A DNA stretch of 64,000 nucleotides from Bradyrhizobium sp. WBOS07 (GTDB lineage: Bacteria > Pseudomonadota > Alphaproteobacteria > Rhizobiales > Xanthobacteraceae), in contig NZ_CP029008.1 in assembly GCF_024585165.1 (NCBI RefSeq), forward strand, positions 62,001 through 126,000, read 5' to 3'. Positions 34,214-43,861 of the stretch are shown piece after piece. Every line of letters starts with the position of its first letter. The stretch's first letter is position 1. A model generated the notes under the pieces. It had not been told where the DNA came from and made no database searches. It worked only from the letters and a program-made list of their open reading frames with translations. A program made the translations under genes and the position numbers.

Positions 34214-36019
34214 CTAGCGCTGGAATTCGGCGTCCCGATCGTCCCCGCCGTCGTTCATGTCGAAGGCGAAGCCACCGCCGGCCACCTTCACGGCGCGCGC
34301 CGGCTTGGCCGGCACGGCCTTCTTCGCCGGGCGCTCGACAGCGGCCATGGTGGCCGCCTTGGCGCGCAACTGGCTCACCGCCCGGTCGATCGGCGCCGGC
34401 GCCTGGCTCTTCGCGGCCTGCTCGATGCGGAAATAGGCGATCGTGGACTGCAGCTGCTCGGCTTGCGAGGCGAGTTCCTCCGAGGTCGAGGACACCTGCT
34501 CGGACGCGCTGGCGTTCTGCTGGCCGACCTTGTCGAGCTGCTGGATCGCCTGGTTGATCTGGGCCGAGCCGACGTCCTGCTCGCGGCAGGCCGCGGTGAT
34601 CTCCTCGACGAGCTCGGCGGTCTTCTTGATGTCCGGAACCAGCTTGGCAAGCATGGCGCCGGCCTCCTGCGCCACCTTCACGGTCTCGGATGACAGCGAT
34701 CCGATCTCCGCCGCGGCGGCCTGGCTGCGTTCGGCGAGCTTGCGCACCTCGGAGGCGACCACCGCAAAGCCCTTGCCGTGCTCGCCGGCGCGGGCGGCTT
34801 CGACCGCCGCGTTGAGCGCCAGCAGATCGGTCTGGCGCGCGATCTCCTGCACGATCGTGATCTTCTCGGCGATGGTCTGCATCGCGTTGACCGCGCGGCC
34901 GACCGCTGCGCCGGAAGCTTCCGCGTCCTTCGCCGACTGCGCGGCGATCTTCTCGGTCTGGTTGGCGTTGTCGGCGTTCTGCTTCACGTTGGAGGCCATC
35001 TCCTCCATCGAGGAGGAGGCTTCCTCGGCGGACGAAGCCTGCTCGGTCGCACCCTGCGAGAGCTGCTCGGCGCTGGCGGAGAGCTCCTGGCTGCCGGCCG
35101 AGACGTTCTGCGCCGCGGTCAGAGCTTCCGACACAATCTGGCGGAGCTTCTCCACCATGCGCTCGAGCGCCAGGCCCAGCGTGTCCTTGTCCGACAGCGG
35201 CTTGGCCTCGACCGTGAGATTGCCCTGCGCGATCTCGTTGGCGACGGCCGCGGTCTGGTTCAGGTTTGTGGTCATCGTGTTGAGCGACTTGATCAGATCG
35301 CCGATCTCGTCATTGCTGGATGACTCGATCTTCTGCGAGAGATCGCCAATCGCAACGGCATCGGCGAGTCCGACTGCAAGTGCCAGCGCGCGGCTGATAT
35401 TGAGGGCAATCCAGACCGCGGCTACCACTGCGATGAGCAGCGATGTGGCCACCAGCGCAAGCAGCATGATGATCGCCCGGCTGCCTTCATGCCGCGCTTC
35501 GGCGCTCTCCTCGGCCATCGACTTCTTGACGTAGTTGATGTAATCGGTCGCGGCATTCAGAGCCAGCGTGGTCGACTTCAGGCCCTGATTCATCGAATGC
35601 TCGGCGGCCTTGGCCTTCTCCTGCCGCGCCATCCGAAGGGTTTCGTCCTGGACCGTATTCGAGGCAGCATAGGTGGTGGCGAAGGCATCGATCATCTTCC
35701 TGCCGGTCTCGCTCGCGCCGACATAGGCTTCGTCCTTGACCTTCAGCGCCCTCTCGCGAAGCTGCGTAATCTGGCTGGTGAACTTCTCCTGGTCTGCCTC
35801 AGACGACGCGAGGATCGCGTTCTTCTCCGCCCGGACCTGGAGCAGCACGCTCTCCTGCAGCTCGGCAACCTTTGCAAGACGGGCCGCACGCTGGGACAGA
35901 TGCTCGGCCGTGTTGACGGTGTCGTTGAGCTTCAGATAGGCGACGGCGCCTGCGATCATCGAGAGCAGAATGACGACGCCAAACGCGCTTGCGAGCTTGG
36001 CCTTGACGGTGAATCTCAT
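34214..36019 (-). CDS. Methyl-accepting chemotaxis protein (first of two similar)
   Basis: 601 residues from the ATG at 36019, chosen because the relative at 36632 starts with the same [14 protein letters not shown]; a start at 36031 is possible. Helix 1 (about 11-31), a four-helix-bundle periplasmic domain (about 32-190) with a conserved Arg-rich first helix, helix 2 (about 193-216), HAMP, then the signalling hairpin with [20 protein letters not shown] and [18 protein letters not shown]-side insertion (about 262-303) is absent from its relative. The C-terminus is acidic and basic (DDRDAEFQR) with no CheR docking pentapeptide. The ligand is unknown; four-helix-bundle sensors bind small molecules. 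Confidence 0.95.
   Translation of the reverse strand: MRFTVKAKLASAFGVVILLSMIAGAVAYLKLNDTVNTAEHLSQRAARLAKVAELQESVLLQVRAEKNAILASSEADQEKFTSQITQLRERALKVKDEAYVGASETGRKMIDAFATTYAASNTVQDETLRMARQEKAKAAEHSMNQGLKSTTLALNAATDYINYVKKSMAEESAEARHEGSRAIIMLLALVATSLLIAVVAAVWIALNISRALALAVGLADAVAIGDLSQKIESSSNDEIGDLIKSLNTMTTNLNQTAAVANEIAQGNLTVEAKPLSDKDTLGLALERMVEKLRQIVSEALTAAQNVSAGSQELSASAEQLSQGATEQASSAEEASSSMEEMASNVKQNADNANQTEKIAAQSAKDAEASGAAVGRAVNAMQTIAEKITIVQEIARQTDLLALNAAVEAARAGEHGKGFAVVASEVRKLAERSQAAAAEIGSLSSETVKVAQEAGAMLAKLVPDIKKTAELVEEITAACREQDVGSAQINQAIQQLDKVGQQNASASEQVSSTSEELASQAEQLQSTIAYFRIEQAAKSQAPAPIDRAVSQLRAKAATMAAVERPAKKAVPAKPARAVKVAGGGFAFDMNDGGDDRDAEFQR
34441..35130 (-). repeat. Long near-identical stretch shared by the two mcp genes, copy A
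   Basis: This part of the first mcp matches 36871-37560 of the second with a constant offset of 2,430 bases and no gaps noticed, for example CAGCTGCTCGGCTTGCGAGG at 34451 and 36881. It encodes the signalling domain. Differences are scattered and mostly silent. Confidence 0.85.
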
Positions 36020-36078
36020 GGTCGATCTCATCGGTTCAAATTTGGGATTGCTATTCGGCAACGCTTTACGCTCGTAAC

Positions 36079-36567
36079 TCAGGCGGCGCGGGGCGCATCC
36101 GCGCCGGCGGCGCGCCCTTCCGGAAACTTGTCGTTCGCCATCAGCTTGGCGAGATCGAAGATCACGACGAACTTCTCGCCCTTGCGGCCGATGCCGGCGG
36201 CATAGTCGGACTGCCACTTGCCGCCGACCTCGGGCACCGGCTCGATCGCCTGCTCGTCGATGTCGGTGACCTCGAATACGCAGTCGGCGACGAAGCCGAC
36301 GCCGACCAGACGATCCTTCATCGGCACGTCCAGGATGATGATGCGGGTCGCTTCGGTGGCGGCCACGGCCGGCAGGCCGAGCTTGGTGCGGAGATCGACG
36401 ATCGGATAGCCGCTGCCGCGCACGTCGATCATGCCGAGCAGGAAGTCCGGCGCGTGCGGAAGCCGCGAGATCGGCCGCATGTCCAGGATTTCGCGGACGT
36501 TGCGGATGCTGATGCCGAACGTCTCGCCGGCGAGCCCGAGCGTCAGATATTGCGAGGTTGCGGCCAT
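36079..36567 (-). CDS. cheW: Chemotaxis coupling protein CheW
   Basis: 162 residues from the ATG at 36567; an open extension to 36693 overlaps the end of the second mcp and is not used. The CheW fold is clear: [20 protein letters not shown], in which [13 protein letters not shown] is the first part, then [24 protein letters not shown] and [14 protein letters not shown]. It couples receptors to CheA. It lies between the two mcp genes. Confidence 0.95.
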   Translation of the reverse strand: MAATSQYLTLGLAGETFGISIRNVREILDMRPISRLPHAPDFLLGMIDVRGSGYPIVDLRTKLGLPAVAATEATRIIILDVPMKDRLVGVGFVADCVFEVTDIDEQAIEPVPEVGGKWQSDYAAGIGRKGEKFVVIFDLAKLMANDKFPEGRAAGADAPRAA

Positions 36568-36603
36568 GATGCGGTCCGGGGTTCCGAAGATTGGAAATGA
36601 GCG

Positions 36604-36626
36604 CGGTCCGGCACGAGGCCGGACCG
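36604..36626 (-). promoter_or_regulatory. GC-rich hairpin between mcp and cheW
   Basis: CGGTCCGGC and GCCGGACCG form a perfect 9-bp stem around loop ACGAG, starting 6 bases after the second mcp stop. No T-run. It resembles the hairpin at 34165-34200. Confidence 0.65.
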
Positions 36627-36631
36627 GTTGA

Positions 36632-38329
36632 TCAGCGTTGGAACTCGGCGTCGCGATCGTCGTCGCCGTCATCCATGTCGAAGGCGAAGCCACCGCCGCC
36701 GGCGACCTTCATCGCACGCGCCGGCTTGCGGGCAGGCACCGGCTTCTTCGTGCCGCGGTCGGCCGCCGCCATATGCGCGGCCTTGGCCCGGAGCTGGCCG
36801 ACGGCGCGGTCGATCGGCTCGGCAGCCGCCTTGTCCTTGCGCACGGCGTCCTCGATCCGGAAGAACGAGATGGTCGATTGCAGCTGCTCGGCTTGCGAGG
36901 CGAGCTCCTCGGACGTCGAGGACACCTGCTCGGAGGCGCTCGCGTTCTGCTGGCCGACCTTGTCGAGCTGCTGGATGGCCTGGTTGATCTGGGCCGAGCC
37001 GACGTCCTGCTCGCGGCAGGCCGCGGTGATCTCCTGCACCAGCTCCGCGGTCTTCTTGATGTCGGGCACGAGCTTGGACAGCATCTGGCCCGCCTCCTGC
37101 GCGACCTTGACGCTTTCCGTCGAGAGCGTGCCGATGTCCGCCGCAGCCGCCTGGCTGCGCTCGGCGAGCTTGCGCACTTCGGAAGCGACCACCGCAAAGC
37201 CCTTGCCGTGCTCGCCGGCGCGGGCGGCTTCCACCGCCGCGTTGAGCGCGAGCAGGTCGGTCTGACGCGCAATCTCCTGCACGATGGTGATCTTCTCGGC
37301 GATGGTCTGCATCGCCTCGACGGCACGGCCGACGGCAACGCCGCTGGCCTCGGCGTCCTTGGCCGACTGCGCCGCAATCTTCTCGGTCTGGTTGGCATTG
37401 TCGGCGTTCTGCTTCACGTTGGAGGCCATCTCCTCCATCGAGGAAGAGGCTTCCTCGGCGGACGAAGCCTGCTCGGTCGCGCCCTGCGAGAGCTGCTCGG
37501 CGCTGGCGGAGAGCTCCTGGCTGCCGGCGGAGACGTTGCTGGCCGCGGTGAGAGCCTCCTCGACGACCTGACGAAGCTTCGCGACCATCGTGTTCAGCGA
37601 CTTCACGAGATCACCGATCTCGTCATTGCTGGCGACGTTGATGGTCTGGGTCAGGTCGCCGCCCGCCACGGCACCGGCGAGGCCGACCGCACGGCCGAGC
37701 CCGCGGGAGATGCTGAGAGAGATCCAGATCGCTGCGATCAGGCCGATCACGAGCGATGCACCCACCGCCGAGACCAGCATGACGTGGGCGCGATTGCCGT
37801 CCTCATGCGCCAAGGCGGCCCGGTCCGCCATGTTCTTCTTGACGTTGCTGATATAAACGTGGGCGGCGTCCATCGCTTCGCGGACCGCCTTACGAACCTC
37901 GACCGCGGACTGCTCGACGGCTTTCGGCCTGTTCGTTCGGGCGGTCCTGAGCGCGTCGTCCTGAACGGCATTCATCCGGGCGTAGGCGGCGGCGAAATTC
38001 TCGATCAGCTTCTTGCCTTCCGGGGACGCTGCGGCGTGAATCTCCTCTTTCAGCTTGAGAAGCGCCTCGCGCTGCTTTGCGATCTCGGCGACGAAGCCAT
38101 CCGCTTCGCTATCGGGCGCCAGAAGCAGATTCTTCTCGGACCGAACCTGGGTCAGGATCCCCCTCTCGATCTCGGCCGCACGCTCCATCCGGCCGGCGCG
38201 GGACACCAGATTATCGGCAGTCTCGATCATTTCGGTCAGCTTCACATAGGCGAGGCCGCCTGCCGCCATCGAGAGCACCAGGAGCACACCAAACGCGCTG
38301 GCCAGCTTGGCCTTGACCGTAAATCTCAT
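36632..38329 (-). CDS. Methyl-accepting chemotaxis protein (second of two similar)
   Basis: 565 residues. Helix 1 (about 11-30), a four-helix-bundle periplasmic domain (about 31-187), helix 2 (about 190-212), HAMP ([20 protein letters not shown]) and the signalling hairpin with [20 protein letters not shown]. The periplasmic domain differs clearly from that of the first mcp, so it probably senses something else, while the signalling part is almost identical. Its tail ends [13 protein letters not shown], with no docking pentapeptide. It follows cheW by 37 bases. Confidence 0.95.
   Translation of the reverse strand: MRFTVKAKLASAFGVLLVLSMAAGGLAYVKLTEMIETADNLVSRAGRMERAAEIERGILTQVRSEKNLLLAPDSEADGFVAEIAKQREALLKLKEEIHAAASPEGKKLIENFAAAYARMNAVQDDALRTARTNRPKAVEQSAVEVRKAVREAMDAAHVYISNVKKNMADRAALAHEDGNRAHVMLVSAVGASLVIGLIAAIWISLSISRGLGRAVGLAGAVAGGDLTQTINVASNDEIGDLVKSLNTMVAKLRQVVEEALTAASNVSAGSQELSASAEQLSQGATEQASSAEEASSSMEEMASNVKQNADNANQTEKIAAQSAKDAEASGVAVGRAVEAMQTIAEKITIVQEIARQTDLLALNAAVEAARAGEHGKGFAVVASEVRKLAERSQAAAADIGTLSTESVKVAQEAGQMLSKLVPDIKKTAELVQEITAACREQDVGSAQINQAIQQLDKVGQQNASASEQVSSTSEELASQAEQLQSTISFFRIEDAVRKDKAAAEPIDRAVGQLRAKAAHMAAADRGTKKPVPARKPARAMKVAGGGGFAFDMDDGDDDRDAEFQR
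36871..37560 (-). repeat. Long near-identical stretch shared by the two mcp genes, copy B
   Basis: Counterpart of 34441-35130 in the second mcp, in direct orientation, 2,430 bases away. Recombination between the two would delete one cheW and fuse the receptors. Confidence 0.85.
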
Positions 38330-38366
38330 TTCCAGCCCCCACAGGTCTCGCCCCGAGACCCCAACT

Positions 38367-38828
38367 TCAATTCAGGATGCGTTCCATGTTCGGAACGATG
38401 ACGAACTCTTCACGCCACTTGGCGATGAAGCGAATGAACTCCGGCTTCCAGTGCATGCCGACCCGCGGCGTCTGCTGCACGTCGGTCTGCGATATCTCGG
38501 TGACCTCGTAGACCTTGTCGGCGGTGACGCCGACCAGCACCGGCTCGCCGTCGAGCTCCAGCTCGATGACGACGATGCGCGTATCGGCGGTGTCGTCGAG
38601 CTGCGGCATGCCGAAGCGGATGCGCAGGTCGGCGAGCGGAATGACGTTGCCGCGCACGTTGATCACGCTGGGAACGAAGGCCCGCGCACCCGCAACCCTG
38701 GTCACGGGAACGGGATCGATGATCTCGCGCACGAGGCCGGCATCGAGCGCGAACTTCTCCTCGCCGAGGCCGATCATGACGACCTGCATCGCGCCCGTCT
38801 GACGCTCGTCAGTCAAACCGTCGTTCAT
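38367..38828 (-). CDS. cheW: Chemotaxis coupling protein CheW (second copy in operon)
   Basis: 153 residues from the ATG at 38828, which overlaps the cheA stop codon (TGATG). [23 protein letters not shown], in which [14 protein letters not shown] is the first strand-helix, then [23 protein letters not shown] and [14 protein letters not shown] are the usual CheW landmarks. It is quite different from the CheW at 36079, which suggests each may serve a different receptor or a different contact in the array. Confidence 0.95.
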   Translation of the reverse strand: MNDGLTDERQTGAMQVVMIGLGEEKFALDAGLVREIIDPVPVTRVAGARAFVPSVINVRGNVIPLADLRIRFGMPQLDDTADTRIVVIELELDGEPVLVGVTADKVYEVTEISQTDVQQTPRVGMHWKPEFIRFIAKWREEFVIVPNMERILN

Positions 38829-40921
38829 CACGCCGCCTCGCTGATGTGCTGCTTTTCGACCTTCGACTGCGCCAGCGCGACCAGCTGCGCGACGTCGAGG
38901 ATCAGCGCCGCCGTGCCGTCACCCAGGATCGTCGCGCCCGAGAACATCGTGACGTCCGAGTGCAGCTTGGAGAGCGACTTGATCACGGTCTGGTGGTTGC
39001 CGATGATCTGGTCGGCGACGAGACCGACATGGGTCTCGCCGGTCGAGATGATGATGGTCTTCTGGTGCCGGTCGGGCGCGCCCGATGCGGTCATGATCTC
39101 GCGCAACCGGAGGAAGGGCACCAGATTGCCGCGCACATTGAGGAAATTTCGGCCGCGGGAGCGTTCGTCCTCGGCGGTCAGCTCGATGCATTCCTCCACC
39201 GCGGACAGCGGAATGATGTAGCGGCCCTCGCCGACGCGGATCAGCAGACCTTCGATGATCGCGAGCGTGAGCGGCAGACGCAGCGTCACGGTGGTCCCCT
39301 CGCCGGGCCTGGTCGACAGGTCGATCGAGCCGCGCATGTTCTCGATGGTACGCTTGACCACGTCCATGCCGACGCCGCGGCCCGACAGCGCCGAGATGGT
39401 CTGCGCGGTCGAGAAGCCGGGGTGGAACAGGAATTGATGGATTTCGTGATCGGTCAGCACGGCTCCGGGCGCGATTAGGCCCTGCTCTTCCGCTTTCGCA
39501 CGGATGCGCGCGGTATTGAGGCCGCCGCCGTTGTCCTTCACGGTGACCAAGACCTGTGCACCGGAATGCACGGCGGCGAGCTCGATGCGGCCCTGCTCGG
39601 TCTTGCCATTGGCCGCACGGGTCGCGGTGTCCTCGATGCCGTGGTCGATGGCGTTGCGGATCAGATGCACCAGCGGATCGGCGAGGCACTCGATCATGGT
39701 CTTGTCGAGCTCGGTGTCCTCGCCCGAGGTGACGAATTCGACCGGCTTCGATAGATCGCGCGAGAGATCGTGCACCAGGCGGCGGAAGCGGCCGAACAGC
39801 GAACCGATCGGCACCATGCGCGCGCCCATCGTGGTATCGCGCAAGGACGAGGCGAGACGTTCGATTTCCTCGGCGATCATCTTGATCGAGAGGTCGGAGC
39901 CGGACGAAGCGAGCTGGGTCAGACGCGCCTGCGCGATGACGAGCTCGCCCACGCGGTCCATCAACTCGTCGAGGCGCTCGGCCTGAACGCGAACGGTGGC
40001 GATGCCGCGATCCTGCTTGGCCTCCTCGCGGCGCGCGGGCGCCGCCTCACGCTTGATCTCGGGCTTGGGTTCGGGCGCGACTTCGACTTCCGCCTTTGCG
40101 ACGGGTTGTTCGACGACCGGCGCAGGCTCGACCGCCGGCGCAGCCGTCTCGGCGACGACCGGCTCCTCGTCGAGCAACTGGAACAGCGGCGCCGGCACGG
40201 GCGCCTCGGCCTGCTCGAGCGGCGAGAGCGTCAGCTTCATCTCGTCCTGGACGAACATGAAGACGTCGTCGATCGCGTCCTTGTCGCAGGCCGCGTGCAG
40301 CTTGACGTCCCACTTCAGATAGCAGTCTTCCGGATCCATCTCGTCCAGGAACGGGACGCCGTCGGTGACGGGCACGACGAAGCAGGGGCCGAGCTTGCAG
40401 AGATCTTCCAGGAGATCGAGCGGGTTCGAGCCGTTGCGCAGGATGTGGGATTCGAATTCGAGATACAGGTGCCAGCCGGCCTGCTTGCTCGCGCCAGGCG
40501 CCAGCGGCGGCGCCTCGGCGATGTCCACGACATGAGCGGCAGGCTGGTCGGCCGTGACGAAGCGCTTGAGGTCGTCGAGGATGGCTTCGCCGATGACGTC
40601 GTCGGTCGACTGGGGATCCTCGATCAGCGCGCGGATATAGTCCTTGGCGGCGAGCGCGACCGAGATCAGCTCCTGGGTCGGCTTGATCTCGCCCTTGCGG
40701 ACGCGGTCGAAAGCGGTCTCGAATTCGTGGGTGAAGGACGCCACCTTGTCGAAGCCGAACATGGCGCCCGAGCCCTTGATCGTATGCAGGGCGCGGAAGG
40801 CGGAATCGACCAGCTCGCGGTCGTCGGGACGCAGACCGAGATCGAGCAGGGCTCCTTCGAGCACCTCGAAGAGCTCGCTGGCTTCCTGACGGAAGATCTC
40901 GGTCGGGTCCATCGCGCTCAT
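38828..40921 (-). CDS. cheA: Chemotaxis histidine kinase CheA
   Basis: 697 residues from the ATG at 40921, which overlaps the cheY stop (ATGA). The Hpt domain carries His46 in ALHTIKGSG. A CheY-binding-like P2 region (about 145-235) and a long Pro/Glu/Ala linker (about 236-305) follow. Dimerisation: LDELMDRVGELVIAQARL. ATP-binding: HLIRNAIDHGIED, VKDNGGGLN, GFSTAQTISALSGRGVGMDV. The C-terminal CheW-like domain begins near 550 with LTLAIIEGLLIRVGEGRY. It autophosphorylates under receptor control and passes phosphate to CheY and CheB. Confidence 0.97.
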   Translation of the reverse strand: MSAMDPTEIFRQEASELFEVLEGALLDLGLRPDDRELVDSAFRALHTIKGSGAMFGFDKVASFTHEFETAFDRVRKGEIKPTQELISVALAAKDYIRALIEDPQSTDDVIGEAILDDLKRFVTADQPAAHVVDIAEAPPLAPGASKQAGWHLYLEFESHILRNGSNPLDLLEDLCKLGPCFVVPVTDGVPFLDEMDPEDCYLKWDVKLHAACDKDAIDDVFMFVQDEMKLTLSPLEQAEAPVPAPLFQLLDEEPVVAETAAPAVEPAPVVEQPVAKAEVEVAPEPKPEIKREAAPARREEAKQDRGIATVRVQAERLDELMDRVGELVIAQARLTQLASSGSDLSIKMIAEEIERLASSLRDTTMGARMVPIGSLFGRFRRLVHDLSRDLSKPVEFVTSGEDTELDKTMIECLADPLVHLIRNAIDHGIEDTATRAANGKTEQGRIELAAVHSGAQVLVTVKDNGGGLNTARIRAKAEEQGLIAPGAVLTDHEIHQFLFHPGFSTAQTISALSGRGVGMDVVKRTIENMRGSIDLSTRPGEGTTVTLRLPLTLAIIEGLLIRVGEGRYIIPLSAVEECIELTAEDERSRGRNFLNVRGNLVPFLRLREIMTASGAPDRHQKTIIISTGETHVGLVADQIIGNHQTVIKSLSKLHSDVTMFSGATILGDGTAALILDVAQLVALAQSKVEKQHISEAA

Positions 40922-41283
40922 GCGCGCACCAATTTGCCGACCACGGCGAGCAGCTGCTCCGGCTTGAACGGCTTGGTGATCCAGCCGGTGGCGCCGGCGC
41001 TCTTGGCTTCCTGCTTCACGGTGTCGTTCGATTCGGTGGTCAGGAATACGATGGGCATGCCGACCGCGCTCGGCAGCTTGCGCAGGGCCCGGATCAACTC
41101 GAGCCCGTTCATGACGGGCATGTTGAGGTCGGTGATCACGAGGTCGAGCTTGCCGGCCTGGGCCTTGGCGAGCCCTTGCGCACCGTCGCCCGCCTCGATC
41201 ACGCTGTGGCCGGCCGGCTCGAGCACGACCTTGATCATCTGGCGGATGCTGGGGGAATCGTCGACCGTGAGAATCGTGGCCAT
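40918..41283 (-). CDS. cheY: Chemotaxis response regulator CheY
   Basis: 121 residues, a single receiver domain. Asp8-Asp9 bind the metal, Asp52 (ITDLNMP) is the phosphoacceptor, LTTES carries the switch Thr and ITKPF the conserved Lys. It should bind the flagellar motor when phosphorylated. Both of its ends overlap neighbouring genes, the STAS gene upstream (TGATG) and cheA downstream (ATGA). Confidence 0.96.
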   Translation of the reverse strand: MATILTVDDSPSIRQMIKVVLEPAGHSVIEAGDGAQGLAKAQAGKLDLVITDLNMPVMNGLELIRALRKLPSAVGMPIVFLTTESNDTVKQEAKSAGATGWITKPFKPEQLLAVVGKLVRA

Positions 41284-41606
41284 CAGGTGCCATCTTTCCT
41301 TTGCGGGAAATGCTGATCGATCATCGCCTCGCTGGCGAAGCCGGCGCGACGAAGGGTGGTACGCAGAGACTGTGAGAAGGAGGTCAGGACCACCGGCCGG
41401 CCCTGGGCCTCGCCGGTCTTGGCGGTCGACAGCAGCAGCTGGATCGAGGTCACGTCGGCTTTGTCGACGCTGGAGCAGTCGATCTCGAGCCGCTGCTCGC
41501 GCCGGAAGGCCTCGCGAATGAGATCATAAACGCTGCGAACAGCAGCGATGCTGCAATCGGCGGGTAACCGCAGCGACCATTTCGGCTCCGTCGGATCGAG
41601 CGCCAT
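41283..41606 (-). CDS. STAS-domain protein leading the che operon
   Basis: 107 residues from the ATG at 41606; a TTG one codon upstream is also open. LRLPADCSIAAVRSVYDLIR and RLEIDCSSVDKADVTSIQLL give the STAS (anti-sigma-antagonist-like) layout with the Ser after D-x-S as possible phosphorylation site, followed by LTSFSQSLRTTLRRAGF. STAS proteins at the head of che operons are seen in other alphaproteobacteria; the role is not clear. First gene of the operon. Confidence 0.88.
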   Translation of the reverse strand: MALDPTEPKWSLRLPADCSIAAVRSVYDLIREAFRREQRLEIDCSSVDKADVTSIQLLLSTAKTGEAQGRPVVLTSFSQSLRTTLRRAGFASEAMIDQHFPQRKDGT

Positions 41607-41854
41607 CAAAGCCCCGCCTTTGCTAAAATTCCGCTACACGTTTGACGCGAATCCCATGAGCAAACTCCTAACGCGACGATCCGTACAACTACGGGTGACA
41701 TTCGGTCGGAACTCGCGCAGGTTATATGCAGGCATGCACAGCCTGCTTAAATGACAGCCAGCGACGCGGGCCGTAGCGCATTTGCTTCGCGTTAAATCCG
41801 CCGGGTTATGCGTGGGGTCCGTGCCTTTGCCAGCGAAGAGAGCCCCGGCCACCG

Positions 41855-42979
41855 ATGCTGACCCAAGCGCTCCTGGTTGACGACAGCCGCTCCGTCCTCA
41901 ACTTCCTGAAACGTCACATCGAGGCCGAAGGTCTGGTCGAAGCCACCACCTTCCTCGATCCCGTCGAAGCGCTGGCCTGCGCACGCGAGCGCGTTTTCGA
42001 CCTCGTGCTGGTCGACTACGAGATGCCGCACATGGACGGCATCAGCTTCATCCGCCTCTTCCGTACCCTGCCCGGCCGTGCCGACATTCCGATCGCGATG
42101 ATCACCTCGCGCCAGACCGACGACGTCAAGATGGAAGCGCTGCAGGCCGGTGCAACCGATTTCCTGCCCAAGCAACCGCAAAGCGTCGAGATGACGGTGC
42201 GCCTGCGGAACTTGATTCAGCTTGGTGCAGCCGTGCGCAAGCTCAGCGATCGTGCCGCGCATCTGGCCAGTGAAGTCGCGGCAGCGACACGAAAGCTCGG
42301 CGAGCGCGAGGAGGAGATCATCCTGCGGCTCGCGCTCGCGGTCGAGTATCGCGACAACGACACCGGCGAGCACACGCTGCGGGTCGCCCGATACAGCCGC
42401 ATCATCGCCGAGCAGCTCGGCCTGCCGGCCCGGCTCTGCCGCGACATCTATCTGGCCGCGCCGCTGCACGATGTCGGCAAGGTCGCCATTCCCGACAACA
42501 TCCTGCTCAAGCCGGGCAGGCTGACCGACGCGGAGATGGCGGTGATCCGGACCCATGCGACGATCGGCGAACGGATCCTGGCGGATTCGAGCTGCGAGCT
42601 GATTCAGCTCGGTGCGCAGATTGCCGCAGGTCATCACGAGCGCTGGGACGGCGCGGGCTATCCGAACGGGCTCGAAGCGCAGGAGATTCCGGTGGCCGCA
42701 CGCGTCGTCGCGGTCGCCGACGTGTTCGACGCCCTGACGACGCGGCGACCCTATAAGGAGCCGATGCCGCTCGAGGCGGCGCGCAACTACCTGATTGAGC
42801 ACCGGGGGCGGCAATTCGACCCGGCCTGCATCGATGCGTTTCTGTCGCGCTGGAACGAGGTCGTGGAGATCGCCGCGGGGCAGCAGGCCACGCCGTTTCA
42901 GAAGACCGAAGCCCCGCTCGTTCCCGATTCAGAGAGCGCAGCGGAGAGCCGTCCGGCCGAGCCCGTCCCGGCGGCCTGA
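41855..42979 (+). CDS. RpfG-type response regulator with HD-GYP phosphodiesterase domain
   Basis: 374 residues. Receiver domain (about 3-120) with Asp9-Asp10, phosphoacceptor Asp54 (LVDYEMP) and Lys106. A short coiled linker leads to an HD-GYP domain (about 150-345) with HTLRVARYS, the HD pair His205-Asp206 in LLHDVGKVAIP, HATIGERIL, HHERWDGAGYPNG (GYP at 268-270) and DVFDALTTRRPYK. It should hydrolyse c-di-GMP when phosphorylated. It is divergent from the che operon, so it may be driven by CheA or by a separate kinase. Confidence 0.93.
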   Translation: MLTQALLVDDSRSVLNFLKRHIEAEGLVEATTFLDPVEALACARERVFDLVLVDYEMPHMDGISFIRLFRTLPGRADIPIAMITSRQTDDVKMEALQAGATDFLPKQPQSVEMTVRLRNLIQLGAAVRKLSDRAAHLASEVAAATRKLGEREEEIILRLALAVEYRDNDTGEHTLRVARYSRIIAEQLGLPARLCRDIYLAAPLHDVGKVAIPDNILLKPGRLTDAEMAVIRTHATIGERILADSSCELIQLGAQIAAGHHERWDGAGYPNGLEAQEIPVAARVVAVADVFDALTTRRPYKEPMPLEAARNYLIEHRGRQFDPACIDAFLSRWNEVVEIAAGQQATPFQKTEAPLVPDSESAAESRPAEPVPAA

Positions 42980-43147
42980 CCATTCGAGCAACAGCTTGCC
43001 GCGGCTCTGGTTTCTCCGGTCGCCGGCTTGAACCTGTTCCTGCTAGAATGGCACCAACACCAAACAGTGATTCTGGTCACACTTGCCTGGAACCGCTAGT
43101 GCTAAGCACCGGACCAGGACGGGGACCCATACCGTCGGTCGAACTGG

Positions 43148-43828
43148 ATGAGAATTCGCATGAAAAGCCTGATCGGCGCTGCTGTCGGCGCCTTCTTTGT
43201 CGCGGCCCCCGCCTTGGCGGAGACCCCTGCCGCCATCGTCGAGGATGTGCAAGGCAAGGTCGATGGCATCGAATTCATGGACTATGTCGCGGCGGGCAAG
43301 ATCATCAAGCTCGGCCCGAAGGCCAGCATTACGCTCAGCTATCTCAAATCCTGCCTGCGCGAGACGATCAGCGAAGGCGTCGTGCTGGTCGGCGCCGAGC
43401 AAAGCACCGTGCAGCTCGGCGACGTGCAGCGCGCCAAGGTGCCGTGCGACACCAAGGCGGCGCGACTCTCAGAGCGCGAAGCGAACCAGAGTGCCGCGAC
43501 CACGTTTCGGACCGTGCGGTCCGATGCCAAGGCCGCCCCGTCCAGGCTGCCGACGATCTATGGCGTCGCGCCGCTCATTCAGGCCAAGACCGGCAGCACG
43601 CTGGTGATCGAGCGCACCGACGGCAAGGAGCCCACGATCAGCGTGCCGCTGAAGAGCGACGTCATGACCCGCGGCAAATTTTACGATTTCGCCAAGGCCG
43701 GAAAGTCGCTGACCCCGGGCGGCAGCTATCTCGCGAGCCTCGGCAGCAAGCGTTACACCTTCCAGGTCGACGCCAGCGCCACCGCATCGCCGACCCCGAT
43801 CATCGGCCGCCTGTTGCGGCTCGAATAG
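43148..43828 (+). CDS. Secreted FecR-like protein paired with CHASE2 cyclase
   Basis: 226 residues from the ATG at 43148; MKSLIG at 43160 is an alternative. The signal peptide ends near ALAETP. A FecR-like stretch follows: IVEDVQGKVDGIEFMDYV with AAGKIIKLGPKASITLSY and ETISEGVVLVG. Two Cys residues (KSCLRE and VPCDTK) could pair. FecR-domain proteins are often coupled to CHASE2 cyclases, which fits the next gene 33 bases downstream. They may sense an envelope signal together. Confidence 0.75.
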   Translation: MRIRMKSLIGAAVGAFFVAAPALAETPAAIVEDVQGKVDGIEFMDYVAAGKIIKLGPKASITLSYLKSCLRETISEGVVLVGAEQSTVQLGDVQRAKVPCDTKAARLSEREANQSAATTFRTVRSDAKAAPSRLPTIYGVAPLIQAKTGSTLVIERTDGKEPTISVPLKSDVMTRGKFYDFAKAGKSLTPGGSYLASLGSKRYTFQVDASATASPTPIIGRLLRLE

Positions 43829-43861
43829 CGGACTCGAATAAGCGGAATTGGCGACGGGGCG

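Noticed and set aside
36638..38401. Plus-strand 587-codon frame across the second mcp
   Set aside because: Antisense shadow of a clear receptor gene; repetitive Leu/Arg/Gly content without a domain.
40922..41293. N-terminal extension of the cheA frame
   Set aside because: The 124 extra codons lie over cheY in another frame and encode Arg/His-rich sequence; the ATG at 40921 fits the Hpt start and the ATGA overlap.
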